A DNA stretch of 64,000 nucleotides. It comes from Candidatus Galacturonatibacter soehngenii. Lineage in GTDB: Bacteria > Bacillota > Clostridia > Lachnospirales > Lachnospiraceae. A program made the position numbers and the translations under genes. The notes under the pieces were generated by a model. That model saw nothing but the letters and a program-made list of their open reading frames with translations, was not told the origin of the DNA and searched no databases. Below, one piece after another: positions 42,297 to 51,730 of this stretch (position 1 is its first letter; every line of letters starts with the position of its first letter). The DNA lies in NCBI RefSeq assembly GCF_008830185.1, contig NZ_WAGX01000004.1, positions 558,001 through 622,000 of the forward strand, in the 5' to 3' direction.

Positions 42297-43728
42297 AAAA
42301 TGGTGTCAAATCATATCCACCTGCCACATTCGTAACTGCATAATAGGTTTCTGCTGTTAATACATCAAACGCATATTTTTCCGAACCACAAATTTTATTC
42401 CCATTTGCATCTCTTCCATATACTTTTTCAAAAGAATACAGATTGTAACCGCCAATTTCGATTGCAGACTCACACTCTAATGTAAATGCCCCCTTCTCAT
42501 CTATCAGTTCTTCCCCTAGTCTTTGCACAATAATATCATGTGCTTGGTCTACGGTAAAAACAGCGTCAAACTGTAAATCATAATTACTTTGAATAGTATT
42601 ACTTACGATACCATTTTCATCAATTGCAACAACTGACAACGTGTGTTTACCTAATGGCATATCTAAGGGTTTCGTATATAAGAAGGATGTTTCATTGGGA
42701 GTACTTCCATCTAAAGTATAATACACCTTACAATTATCTGGTATCGTAATATGTATTGGGCTTGGTGATGTATATGTCCCAGAAGCTGGCTTTATAACAG
42801 GGTTATCTGGAACCGTTGAATGAACCGTGTATTCTTGAATATTTTCAATACTATATTCTCCTGCCTCGTTAACAGCAACAGCTCTAACGATCGTAGTCCC
42901 GCCTCGAAGCCTTATTTGTCCCGAATATTTAATTGCTTGTGTAGTAGGTTTTGTCCCATCTACCGTATAGTAGATATCGTTTTGGGTGTTTGTTTTTAAT
43001 TCCACCGATATAAATTTATCATAAGTTCCACTTTCGATACTAAACAAAGGACGGTTTAAGTAAAAATCACCTAGTCCTTTCGCTAATTGCGTATCCTTGA
43101 TATCAGAAACAAACGCATTCAATTCATCCGTATAATTGTAATCAGAATATATTTCAATTAATTGTTTGGCTGCTTTTTCGTTATTTGAATCAAGTACCAA
43201 TGCTTCTTTTAAATATGATATCGCGTCGTCAATCTTATTTAGTCCAATGTAAGCTTTTGCCATTAAATACAATACATCTACATCGTTGTCCTTTATTAAA
43301 AGTGCCTTGTTTAAGTACTCCAAAGCGTCTTGATAATTTTCGTTACTTAAATATACTTGTGCTTTTTCGTATTGATATGCAAATGAATTCTTGTGTTTAT
43401 TCCATAAAAAAAACGCAATGAAAACACAAATGACTACGATAGAGGCAAATCTAGGAAACGTTAAAAACGTCTTACGCTTTGTCTTTTTTTTATGTAAACT
43501 TGATACTTTCTCTTCTTTTCTTACTTTTTTTGTTTCTATCTTTTTTGTATCACTTTGCGTTTCTTTTGTATTTTGGGATATTATCTCGTTTTGCTGTGCA
43601 AGTGCTAGATTTTGTATTACAATCTCCTCAACAGGATTGTAATCTGGTACGATTTGAACTTCCGCACCGCATTTCAAACAAAATAAATCGGTATCTTTCA
43701 GTTCCACACCACATTTAGTGCAAACCAT
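42295..43728 (-). CDS. Zinc-ribbon, TPR and chitobiase-like C-terminal domain membrane protein
   Basis: A 477-residue protein. The N-terminal zinc ribbon has CTKCG and CLKCG. A basic linker is followed by one membrane helix near residues 90-110. Three or so TPR units follow (about 115-215, including YQDALEYLNKALLIKDNDVD and DDAISYLKEALVLDSNNEKA). Two chitobiase/beta-hexosaminidase C-terminal-like beta domains come next (TPTTQAIKYSG and TPNETSFLYTK), and a final domain of about 80 residues ends the protein. The cytosolic zinc ribbon and outside TPR plus beta domains suggest an envelope scaffold. Function is unknown. The start was set at the second ATG, 8 nt after GAGG. Confidence 0.83.
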   Translation of the reverse strand: MVCTKCGVELKDTDLFCLKCGAEVQIVPDYNPVEEIVIQNLALAQQNEIISQNTKETQSDTKKIETKKVRKEEKVSSLHKKKTKRKTFLTFPRFASIVVICVFIAFFLWNKHKNSFAYQYEKAQVYLSNENYQDALEYLNKALLIKDNDVDVLYLMAKAYIGLNKIDDAISYLKEALVLDSNNEKAAKQLIEIYSDYNYTDELNAFVSDIKDTQLAKGLGDFYLNRPLFSIESGTYDKFISVELKTNTQNDIYYTVDGTKPTTQAIKYSGQIRLRGGTTIVRAVAVNEAGEYSIENIQEYTVHSTVPDNPVIKPASGTYTSPSPIHITIPDNCKVYYTLDGSTPNETSFLYTKPLDMPLGKHTLSVVAIDENGIVSNTIQSNYDLQFDAVFTVDQAHDIIVQRLGEELIDEKGAFTLECESAIEIGGYNLYSFEKVYGRDANGNKICGSEKYAFDVLTAETYYAVTNVAGGYDLTPF

Positions 43729-43744
43729 AATCATTTCCTCATTT

Positions 43745-44587
43745 CTAAATATTTAATGCTGATTCTACACAATTATTCATTAACATGGCGATTGTCATAG
43801 GTCCTACTCCACCTGGTACAGGAGTAATTGCACTTACTTCATCAATAACGCTATCATAATCAACATCACCACATAATTTATTGTTTTCATCACGATGGAT
43901 ACCAACATCAATAACAATAGCACCCTTTTTCAAATAATCTTTCGTAATAAACTTAGGTTTTCCAACCGCTACCACCAATATATCTGCCCTTTTTGTAACC
44001 TCCTTTAAGTCCTTTGTTTTAGAATGAGCAATGGTAACAGTAGCATCTTCTTGTAGCAAAAGCAACGACATTGGTTTTCCTACTATATTACTTCTGCCAA
44101 TCACAACACATTCTTTTCCTGCTATCGATATATTGGAACGCTTCAATAATTGAATAACACCTGCAGGTGTACAAGATACAAAGCCTCTTTCTCCAATGCA
44201 CATGCTTCCTACATTTTGAGGGTGAAAACCATCTACATCTTTTTTAGGATTGATTGCATTTATAATTTTATCTTCCTTAATATGAGACGGTAATGGAAGC
44301 TGAACTAGTATTCCATTTACAACAGGATTATCATTCAATTCATATATAAGCTCTAACAATTCCTTTTCCGTAATCGTCTCTTCTAGCTCATAAGAAAGAG
44401 AATTAATCCCAATGTAGGCACATGCCTTCTTTTTATTATTCACATATACACTTGACGCTGGGTCCTTGCCAACTTGAACTACCGCTAAAGTTATTTCTTT
44501 TCCTTCTTCTTTTAGCTTTGCAACACGTTCTTTTAATTCATCTTTAATTTGTTGTGAAATCATTTTACCATCAATAATTTGTGCCAT
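43745..44587 (-). CDS. folD: Bifunctional methylenetetrahydrofolate dehydrogenase/methenyltetrahydrofolate cyclohydrolase
   Basis: A 280-residue FolD of normal length. The catalytic lysine is in the YVNNKKKACAYIGI segment, with GILVQLPLPSHI, KDVDGFHP and VIGRSNIVGKPMSLLL as further motifs. It interconverts methylene-, methenyl- and formyl-THF, with NADP+ or NAD+. It follows fhs by 18 bp, so the two provide formate activation and one-carbon oxidation, as in acetogenic or purine-synthesising clostridia. Ribosome binding site GGAAGG. Confidence 0.97.
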   Translation of the reverse strand: MAQIIDGKMISQQIKDELKERVAKLKEEGKEITLAVVQVGKDPASSVYVNNKKKACAYIGINSLSYELEETITEKELLELIYELNDNPVVNGILVQLPLPSHIKEDKIINAINPKKDVDGFHPQNVGSMCIGERGFVSCTPAGVIQLLKRSNISIAGKECVVIGRSNIVGKPMSLLLLQEDATVTIAHSKTKDLKEVTKRADILVVAVGKPKFITKDYLKKGAIVIDVGIHRDENNKLCGDVDYDSVIDEVSAITPVPGGVGPMTIAMLMNNCVESALNI

Positions 44588-44605
44588 GATTGCTATCCTT
44601 CCATC

Positions 44606-46276
44606 TTAAAATAGTCCTCTAATAATACCATTATCATCTACATCAATCGTGTTTGCAGCAGGCTTTTTCGGAAGACCTGGCATGGTCATTATTGCTCCCG
44701 TTAACACGACTACAAATCCAGCTCCTGCTGAAACATATACATCTCTTACATGGATATCAAACCCTTCTGGTCTTCCTAGCAAAGTCGCATCATCCGATAA
44801 GGAGTATTGATTCTTTGCCATGCAGACAGGTAAATGTGAAAATCCAAGTGCCTCAATGTGCGCCAGAGCTTTATTTGCAGATGAATCATACGTCACTTTA
44901 TCTGCACCATATATTTCAACCGCTACTTTATTAATTTTTTCCTTTAATGATAACTGGTCTTCATATAAAGGTTTAAAGTTACTTGTCTTAGTTTCGAGCG
45001 TCTCAATCACCTTGTTTGCAAGGTCAATTCCACCCTCTCCACCGTATTCCCATACTTTAGATAGAGCAAATTCACAGCCTTTTTCTTCACAGAAATCTTT
45101 AATAAATTGATATTCTTTTTCCGTATCCGTAATAAAAGAATTCAAAGTTACAATTACTGGTACCTGATATTTTTGTAAATTTTCTATATGTTTTTCTAAA
45201 TTAACAATTCCTTTTTCCAGTGCTTTTATATTTTCCACTGATAAATCAGCTTTTGCAACACCACCATTATATTTTAACGCACGAACCGTTGCAACCAAAA
45301 CGACTGCATCTGGCTTTAAGTTGGCCTTACGACACTTGATATCAAAGAATTTCTCTGCTCCTAAATCCGCTCCAAATCCTGCTTCGGTAACAACAATATC
45401 CGCTAACTTAAGAGCCGTCTTCGTTGCTCTTACACTATTGCATCCGTGAGCAATGTTTGCGAAAGGGCCTCCATGTATTAGCGCAGGGGTATGTTCTAAT
45501 GTTTGAATTAGATTTGGCTTTAAAGCATCCTTTAATAAAGCTGCCATTGCTCCTGTAGCTTGTAAATCATTTGCCGTAACGGGTTCACCTTTATCATTAT
45601 ATGCAACAATAATTCGTCCTAGTCGCCTTTTCAAATCCTGCATATCATTAGCCAGGCATAGTATTGCCATGATTTCAGATGCAACTGTAATAACAAAATG
45701 ATCCTCTCTTACAACACCGTCCATCTTATTTCCAAGACCGACTACCACATTTCGAAGTACACGATCATTCATATCAACGCAACGTTTCCAAACAATTTGT
45801 CTGGTATCAATGTTTAACTCATTTCCTTGTTGTATATGATTATCTAGCAAAGCAGCCAATAAATTATTCGCAGAAGTAATGGCGTGAAAATCTCCAGTAA
45901 AGTGAAGGTTTAAATCCTCCATTGGCACTACCTGCGCATATCCTCCACCAGCAGCACCACCTTTTATTCCAAAACAAGGTCCAAGTGATGGTTCACGAAG
46001 AGCAATCAAAGCCTTTTTATTTAACTTACCAAGGGCCTGTCCAAGTCCGACCGTTGTAGTTGTCTTACCTTCTCCTGCTGGCGTCGGATTAATAGCTGTT
46101 ACTAAAACCAATTTACCATCTTTGTTATCTTTTATTTTATCCCATAATTCATCGGATAATTTTGCTTTATACTTACCATATAAGTCTAAATCATCCTCTG
46201 TAATATCTAATTTCTTTGCAATCTCTTTGATATGAATCATTTGTGCATCTTGTGCGATTTGGATATCTGTTTTCAT
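44606..46276 (-). CDS. fhs: Formate-tetrahydrofolate ligase
   Basis: A 556-residue enzyme of normal size that makes 10-formyl-THF from formate, THF and ATP. The N-terminal P-loop-like [18 protein letters not shown] (about residues 66-83) and the family regions [20 protein letters not shown] and [15 protein letters not shown] are intact. It forms an operon with folD. It is common in acetogens and in purine-fermenting or formate-using clostridia. The leader of 72 bp shows no riboswitch. Ribosome binding site TAGGAGG. Confidence 0.98.
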   Translation of the reverse strand: MKTDIQIAQDAQMIHIKEIAKKLDITEDDLDLYGKYKAKLSDELWDKIKDNKDGKLVLVTAINPTPAGEGKTTTTVGLGQALGKLNKKALIALREPSLGPCFGIKGGAAGGGYAQVVPMEDLNLHFTGDFHAITSANNLLAALLDNHIQQGNELNIDTRQIVWKRCVDMNDRVLRNVVVGLGNKMDGVVREDHFVITVASEIMAILCLANDMQDLKRRLGRIIVAYNDKGEPVTANDLQATGAMAALLKDALKPNLIQTLEHTPALIHGGPFANIAHGCNSVRATKTALKLADIVVTEAGFGADLGAEKFFDIKCRKANLKPDAVVLVATVRALKYNGGVAKADLSVENIKALEKGIVNLEKHIENLQKYQVPVIVTLNSFITDTEKEYQFIKDFCEEKGCEFALSKVWEYGGEGGIDLANKVIETLETKTSNFKPLYEDQLSLKEKINKVAVEIYGADKVTYDSSANKALAHIEALGFSHLPVCMAKNQYSLSDDATLLGRPEGFDIHVRDVYVSAGAGFVVVLTGAIMTMPGLPKKPAANTIDVDDNGIIRGLF

Positions 46277-46348
46277 CGTTTCCTCCTACCGTTACAATCC
46301 TACTTTCGGCTAACTTTTCAAACTCATACTAAATATATTTACCATAGC

Positions 46349-48961
46349 TTATACGCATTCGTCAATAAATTGTTCAAATTCCTCTAAACTCATTAAAACT
46401 TTACGTGGCTTAGTTCCTTCTTCTTCCCCAACTACACCAGCATCACAGAGCTGATCCATAATTCTTGCAGCACGATTAAATCCCACTTTGAATACTCTTT
46501 GAAGCATACCAATCGAAGCTTTATCTTTTTCTATGATGAATTTACCTGCTTCTATAAAATATACATCTCTTTCTACTCCCGTACTGCCAGCATCTGCTGC
46601 AACTTGTGAAGTTGCAGTAATTGAGGATTCTATTTCTTTACTATATTCTACCTCTCCATGTTCTTTTGTTAAAAAGGCAACCACATCGCTCACTTCTTTA
46701 TCTGAAACAAAAGCACCTTGTACACGGGCAGGCTTTTGATAGCCCTGCGGATAAAATAACATATCTCCCTTTCCAAGTAACTTTTCTGCTCCATTCATAT
46801 CAATTATTGTTCTAGAATCTACTCCTGAAGATACTGCAAACGCAATTCGAGATGGCATGTTTGCTTTAATCAATCCTGTAATTACATTTACACTAGGTCT
46901 TTGTGTTGCGATAATTAAGTGTATTCCTGCTGCTCTTGCAAGCTGAGCAAGACGACAAATCGAATCTTCCACTTCTCCTGGTGCAACCATCATTAAATCC
47001 GCAAGCTCATCTACAATGATTACAATCTGAGGTAATTTTTCTGGCTTATTTTCTTCTTCAATGTCTTTAATTGTTTGAATCTTTTCATTATATCCTTTTA
47101 AGTCTCTCACATTCAAATCAGCAAATTTTTTGTATCTCGTTGTCATTTCGGCAACTGCCCAGTTAAGTGCACCAGCCGCTTTCTTTGGATCAGTAACAAC
47201 AGGAATAAACAGATGAGGAATTCCGTTATAAACACTAAGCTCAACTACCTTTGGATCAATCATAATTAACTTTACTTCATCTGGCTTTGCTTTATATAGA
47301 ATACTCATGATGAGTGTATTAATACATACTGATTTACCAGAACCCGTTGATCCTGCAATTAATAAGTGTGGCATTTTAGCTATGTCAGTAACAACGGTTT
47401 GTCCTCCGATATCTTTTCCTGCCGCAAAAGCTAGGTTGGAGGAATGCTTTTTAAATTCTGCTGATTCAAGAAGGTCACGAAGCATAACGGTACTATTTTC
47501 TTTATTGGGAACTTCAATACCAACTGCTGCTTTTCCAGGTATTGGTGCTTCGATTCGAATATCTGCCGCTGCTAAGTTTAACTTAATATCATCCGATAAA
47601 CTTACAATTTTACTTACCTTAACGCCCATTTCTGGTTGCAATTCATATCTTGTTACTGTCGGCCCACAACTAATATTCGTTACATTAACACGAACACCAA
47701 AGTTTTGTAATGTTTGCTGAAGCTTAGCCGCCGTCTCTCTTAAATAGATATCAGAATCACCTGCGCCTCTTACATTGCTTTTCTTTAACAAAGAAAGAGG
47801 TGGGAACACATATTCTTTCACTGGTTTATTGGCTTCAATTTCTTTGGAAATTTCATCGGTCGCAAGCGTTGTTTGTTCTTCGCCCAATTTTTCTTTGTTT
47901 TTAACTGGCTCTGCTTGTACAACTTCAATGGCCTGTGATTCTAGCTCGGTCATTTCTTGACTCTCAAGTTCATAACTAGTATCACTCATTTTTACTTCTT
48001 CTATTGCATTTTTATATAATACATCTTCTAAATCAAAGGATTCTTCTAATGCAACAGGTTCTGTATCTATAGCATTCGTTGCTTCTAATGTAATATCCTC
48101 CAAATCAGGAATTGGCTCATTTCTTTCTATGGTAAGGTCTGGTGGCAGAGGATTTGCCATACTAGGATCTGGCATAAAATCCATTGTAATTTCATGGATG
48201 TCTTGTTTTTGTGCTTTTTTTCCAGTCTCAATCGAAGTATTAATACTAACGCCTTCAACCTTTTTATTGATACGCCTATTCTCTGCTTCTATTTGTCTTT
48301 GTAATGCTTTTTCTTTTAATCTTTCATTACCTGCAACTGCGGTTGACTTTGCGGTAGAATATACTTTATTACTACTTTTTTTCACTACCTTTAAGAAAGA
48401 TTTTTCGGTAATAATGACAATCGATATAATAATCAAGGTTATATCAATCACATATGCTCCCACCGTTCCAAACGCAGAAGCAAACAACTTACTTAAACCA
48501 CCTCCTACAATACCACCTCCACTTTTATGAATGGAGGAATATTCATAGAATTCCTTTATCGTAGTTGTTTGTTGATAGGCTTTGCTAATTAAATGTGTAA
48601 ATGCACACACTAGCAAAAATAAAACAATACCACTAATTATCTTAATTACAACTCTTGGATTGTCCTTGTTGGATATAAAGAGTGCACATCCAAAAAAAAG
48701 AATAAAGGCAAGAACATATGACATAATTCCAAATACGCCAAAGGCAACCGTACTGATTGAATTGCCAACAACACCTCCTATCCCAAAATTACTCAGTAAT
48801 AAGATGATAGAAAACGCTAAAATAAGCAAAAGTACAATCTCTACTTTTAAAAAGCTATTATCTTTTTGTTGTGTCTTTTTCCCTTTTCCAGTGTTTCTTT
48901 TATTATATGTACGTTTTGTCCTTTGTGAAGTACTCTTCTTTCTGCTCGTACTTGAACTCAT
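46349..48961 (-). CDS. FtsK/SpoIIIE family DNA translocase
   Basis: An 870-residue protein. A basic N-terminus precedes four membrane helices (about residues 35-190). A Glu-rich linker runs to about 385, and the FtsK motor follows with Walker A AGSTGSGKSVCI near 545 and Walker B IVIIVDELADLMM near 650. The winged-helix gamma domain at the C-terminus (KASIGMLQRVFKVGFNRAAR) recognises orienting sequences. It pumps chromosomal DNA through the septum at division or sporulation. The start was set at the ATG after GGGAGG. The FtsK versus SpoIIIE role is not resolved. Confidence 0.94.
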   Translation of the reverse strand: MSSSTSRKKSTSQRTKRTYNKRNTGKGKKTQQKDNSFLKVEIVLLLILAFSIILLLSNFGIGGVVGNSISTVAFGVFGIMSYVLAFILFFGCALFISNKDNPRVVIKIISGIVLFLLVCAFTHLISKAYQQTTTIKEFYEYSSIHKSGGGIVGGGLSKLFASAFGTVGAYVIDITLIIISIVIITEKSFLKVVKKSSNKVYSTAKSTAVAGNERLKEKALQRQIEAENRRINKKVEGVSINTSIETGKKAQKQDIHEITMDFMPDPSMANPLPPDLTIERNEPIPDLEDITLEATNAIDTEPVALEESFDLEDVLYKNAIEEVKMSDTSYELESQEMTELESQAIEVVQAEPVKNKEKLGEEQTTLATDEISKEIEANKPVKEYVFPPLSLLKKSNVRGAGDSDIYLRETAAKLQQTLQNFGVRVNVTNISCGPTVTRYELQPEMGVKVSKIVSLSDDIKLNLAAADIRIEAPIPGKAAVGIEVPNKENSTVMLRDLLESAEFKKHSSNLAFAAGKDIGGQTVVTDIAKMPHLLIAGSTGSGKSVCINTLIMSILYKAKPDEVKLIMIDPKVVELSVYNGIPHLFIPVVTDPKKAAGALNWAVAEMTTRYKKFADLNVRDLKGYNEKIQTIKDIEEENKPEKLPQIVIIVDELADLMMVAPGEVEDSICRLAQLARAAGIHLIIATQRPSVNVITGLIKANMPSRIAFAVSSGVDSRTIIDMNGAEKLLGKGDMLFYPQGYQKPARVQGAFVSDKEVSDVVAFLTKEHGEVEYSKEIESSITATSQVAADAGSTGVERDVYFIEAGKFIIEKDKASIGMLQRVFKVGFNRAARIMDQLCDAGVVGEEEGTKPRKVLMSLEEFEQFIDECV

Positions 48962-48997
48962 GATACTGCCTCCCATATTTCTATTTTTGTTACCTCT

Positions 48998-49876
48998 TTA
49001 AGAAATAACAAAATAACCCACACTTGCTAATGTACCTGCCAATAAGCAATAAATAGCAAAAAATTTAAATTTCTTTCTTCGTACTACAACCAACATGGTT
49101 TTAATGCAGATATATCCAACTAATGCGGCCACAACTGCACCAACAACATAATTTATTATCTCACTCGGCGTAACATTCATAGTGGTAATATCCTTTAGTT
49201 CCAAAACCGCCGCACCTAAAATAGCTGGAATGGACATAATAAAAGAATATTTTACAGCAAATTTTTTATCAAATCCACTGACCAAACATGCTGTGATGGT
49301 TGTTCCCGAACGAGAGATTCCAGGAAGTGTTGCAATTCCCTGACAGATTCCTATGATAAATGCATTATTATAGGAAACTTGCTTTGGAGTCTTTGTCCCA
49401 TCATTATATTTATCTGCAATAAAAAGTAAGATACCAGTAATAATCAAACAAACCCCTGGAACAATTAGTATTTTGGACACGACTTCAATCAAATCCTTTG
49501 CAGCATATCCAATAATAGCCGTTGGAATCGTTGAAAAGATTACAAGTATTACAAACTTACGATAAGCGTTTCGTACAAGTGGTCTATAGCCTTCATTATT
49601 TTTATGTATTATATTTGAAATGAAAATCTTTAAATTTAGGATACAATCATATAGTATGGCAAAGCTTTCAATCACCAATCGTTTGATATCTTTAAAATAA
49701 ACAATAAAAACTGCCAATAACGTTCCAAGATGAAGCATAATATCAAAAAGTATGCCCGTTTCTAAATCAATTTGAAATAACTCTTTAAAAATTGCTAAAT
49801 GTCCTGAACTACTCACTGGTAAAAATTCTGTAATCCCTTGTATTATCCCCATCAAAATCGCTTGTAAAAGTGACAT
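48998..49876 (-). CDS. uppP: Undecaprenyl-diphosphatase UppP (BacA)
   Basis: A 292-residue integral membrane phosphatase that recycles undecaprenyl pyrophosphate for cell-wall synthesis and gives bacitracin tolerance. The conserved GIIQGITEFLPVSSSGHLAI and PGISRSGTTITACL motifs are intact. About eight membrane helices are seen. It follows a 156-bp spacer after the SDR gene and precedes ftsK. Ribosome binding site AGGAGG. Confidence 0.96.
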   Translation of the reverse strand: MSLLQAILMGIIQGITEFLPVSSSGHLAIFKELFQIDLETGILFDIMLHLGTLLAVFIVYFKDIKRLVIESFAILYDCILNLKIFISNIIHKNNEGYRPLVRNAYRKFVILVIFSTIPTAIIGYAAKDLIEVVSKILIVPGVCLIITGILLFIADKYNDGTKTPKQVSYNNAFIIGICQGIATLPGISRSGTTITACLVSGFDKKFAVKYSFIMSIPAILGAAVLELKDITTMNVTPSEIINYVVGAVVAALVGYICIKTMLVVVRRKKFKFFAIYCLLAGTLASVGYFVIS

Positions 49877-50032
49877 TGTTTTTCCTCCTAAGTATTACGG
49901 TGTTGCAAACATACGTTTGCCACATTTTATTTCTTAACGTCTATTATAACATTTTCCAGTAAACTTGTCATTATTAATGTTATGTTGCAAGCCTAGTAGC
50001 AAGTCAGGTTCTTTATATCGACAAGACGTATA

Positions 50033-50794
50033 TTATTTGATACGTAACCAAATCCACATTATCAATTGGTGGGGTAACATCTTTGATAGAAGTCGAAGTA
50101 TCTTAATCTGGATACCATATACAGACATATCCTTTCCTCTTTGGCTATCTTTTAACGCTTTTTTTACGATATCCTTTGACTCATACATTGGTTTAAAGTT
50201 CTTGCAGGTATTAGGATTTTTTGTATCCTTTGCAACTTTAAAAAATTCCGTTCTAACATAGCCTGGGCAAACTGTTGTAACTGTAATCCCTCTTTTTTTT
50301 AATTCCACATGTAGCGCTCTGCTAAAATGTACCACAAATGCCTTTGTAGAGGCATATAAGTTAAATTCAGGCAAAGGAAAAAAAGAAGAAGCAGAACCCA
50401 TCATAATAATTTTGCTTTCTTTCTTCATATAATTCAAACATAAATAGGTCATATGAATTAAGGCTTTGCAATTTAAGTCTATCATATTATTAATCTCTTC
50501 CTTGGTTAAATCATTAAATTTTCCAAACTTACCAAATCCTGAAGAATTAACTAATACTTTTATCTGTGGTTTTTCCTTCTCTAATCTTTCTTTTAATTGT
50601 TCCATGCATTCCACACTCAGTAAATCAAGTTCAATGGCTTTTAATTTTGTAGGTATTTTTTTTGCTAGTGCATTTAAACGTTCTTCTCGTCTTGCTATCA
50701 TCCATATTTCGTCCAAATGTTTGGATGTAGAAAGTTGTTTTACAAACTCCTTGCCAATACCCGATGAAGCACCTGTTACAATTGCTATTTTCAT
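50033..50794 (-). CDS. Short-chain dehydrogenase/reductase
   Basis: A 253-residue classical SDR. The cofactor motif TGASSGIGKEF lies at residues 7-17, followed by NSSGFGKFG, the catalytic serine in MMGSASSFFPLP, and YASTKAF with Tyr and Lys of the YxxxK motif. A hydrophobic C-terminus follows (ILRLLSKMLPHQLIMW), as in YqjQ/DltE-like SDRs. The substrate is unknown. It lies 57 bp after the SMP-30 gene. Ribosome binding site AAGGAG. Confidence 0.9.
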   Translation of the reverse strand: MKIAIVTGASSGIGKEFVKQLSTSKHLDEIWMIARREERLNALAKKIPTKLKAIELDLLSVECMEQLKERLEKEKPQIKVLVNSSGFGKFGKFNDLTKEEINNMIDLNCKALIHMTYLCLNYMKKESKIIMMGSASSFFPLPEFNLYASTKAFVVHFSRALHVELKKRGITVTTVCPGYVRTEFFKVAKDTKNPNTCKNFKPMYESKDIVKKALKDSQRGKDMSVYGIQIKILRLLSKMLPHQLIMWIWLRIK

Positions 50795-50851
50795 GATTTT
50801 CTCCTTGCCCTTATTTTTATGGATATGCCTTCCTATCTATGATTTATCCCT

Positions 50852-51727
50852 CTAGGACAGCCGATATGCGGCTCTTCCCTTTTGGTCTAGACGTATGTAA
50901 TAAAGATTTCCTCCTTCTTTTTGTCCGTTTTTTGCGGTAGTAATATAAAGTGTGTGCATATCGCTCCCACCAAATGTAACACATGTTACATATTTTTCTG
51001 GTACATAGATTTCATCAATCTTTTCTCCAATACGTGGATCATAGCATACTACCTTACTACCTCCCCACATTGCAATCCATAAGTTTCCATCCGTATCTAT
51101 TGTCATGCCATCAGGTAAACCTTCTTGCTCTGAAATAGATAAAAGAGTTCTCTTTTCATTAGTTAGTCCTTGCTTAGTAACAGAAAAACGGTTGATTACA
51201 TGCTTTGGAGTATCGATATGATAAAACACTTCGTCCTTGCTACTCCACGCTAAACCATTTGGAATCGTATAATTTGTTAAGCATTGTCTTACTTTAAAAT
51301 CCCCCTTCTTATTATCTAGATGTGGTTCTAAGCAATATAGACTTCCCGCTCCTTTTGAACTTGGTTCATCTTGATTGATTGCCATTGTTCCTACCCATAC
51401 ATGTCCAAATCTATCACATTTTCCATCATTAAAGCGAAGTTCTTCATGAAAAGGTAGTCGTTGTAAAAACACCTCTGTTTTCTCGTCAAAATTAATATGA
51501 TAAAGGGAATGTCGCTCCAATGCTAGTAAAGTTCCATCCACATACAATATAATAGTTCCAATCAAATTACTTACTGGCATAGAAGTTAATTCATTTTGCT
51601 CTGGTAAATAACAATGCAATTGTCTCCCAGTTATATCAATAAAATAAAGTCGATTTCTTTTCTCGTCCCAAACACAACCTTCTCCTAATTCACAACCAAT
51701 TTTCAATAATAATGTTGCCTGTTTCAT
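50852..51727 (-). CDS. SMP-30/gluconolactonase family protein
   Basis: A 291-residue six-bladed propeller hydrolase. GCELGEGCVWDEKRNRLYFI includes the first metal-binding Glu. RFNDGKCDRFGHVWVGTM and TIPNGLAWS provide the central Asn ligands, and EGLPDGMTIDTDGNLWIAMW the Asp. Enzymes of this family open sugar lactones such as gluconolactone or arabinolactone with a divalent metal. It follows the AbiH-like gene by 3 bp and precedes the SDR. Ribosome binding site GGAAGG. Confidence 0.92.
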   Translation of the reverse strand: MKQATLLLKIGCELGEGCVWDEKRNRLYFIDITGRQLHCYLPEQNELTSMPVSNLIGTIILYVDGTLLALERHSLYHINFDEKTEVFLQRLPFHEELRFNDGKCDRFGHVWVGTMAINQDEPSSKGAGSLYCLEPHLDNKKGDFKVRQCLTNYTIPNGLAWSSKDEVFYHIDTPKHVINRFSVTKQGLTNEKRTLLSISEQEGLPDGMTIDTDGNLWIAMWGGSKVVCYDPRIGEKIDEIYVPEKYVTCVTFGGSDMHTLYITTAKNGQKEGGNLYYIRLDQKGRAAYRLS

Positions 51728-51730
51728 TGT

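Noticed and set aside
46277-46348. Tetrahydrofolate riboswitch upstream of fhs-folD
   Set aside because: Only 72 bp separate ftsK and fhs, and no conserved THF aptamer sequence is visible.
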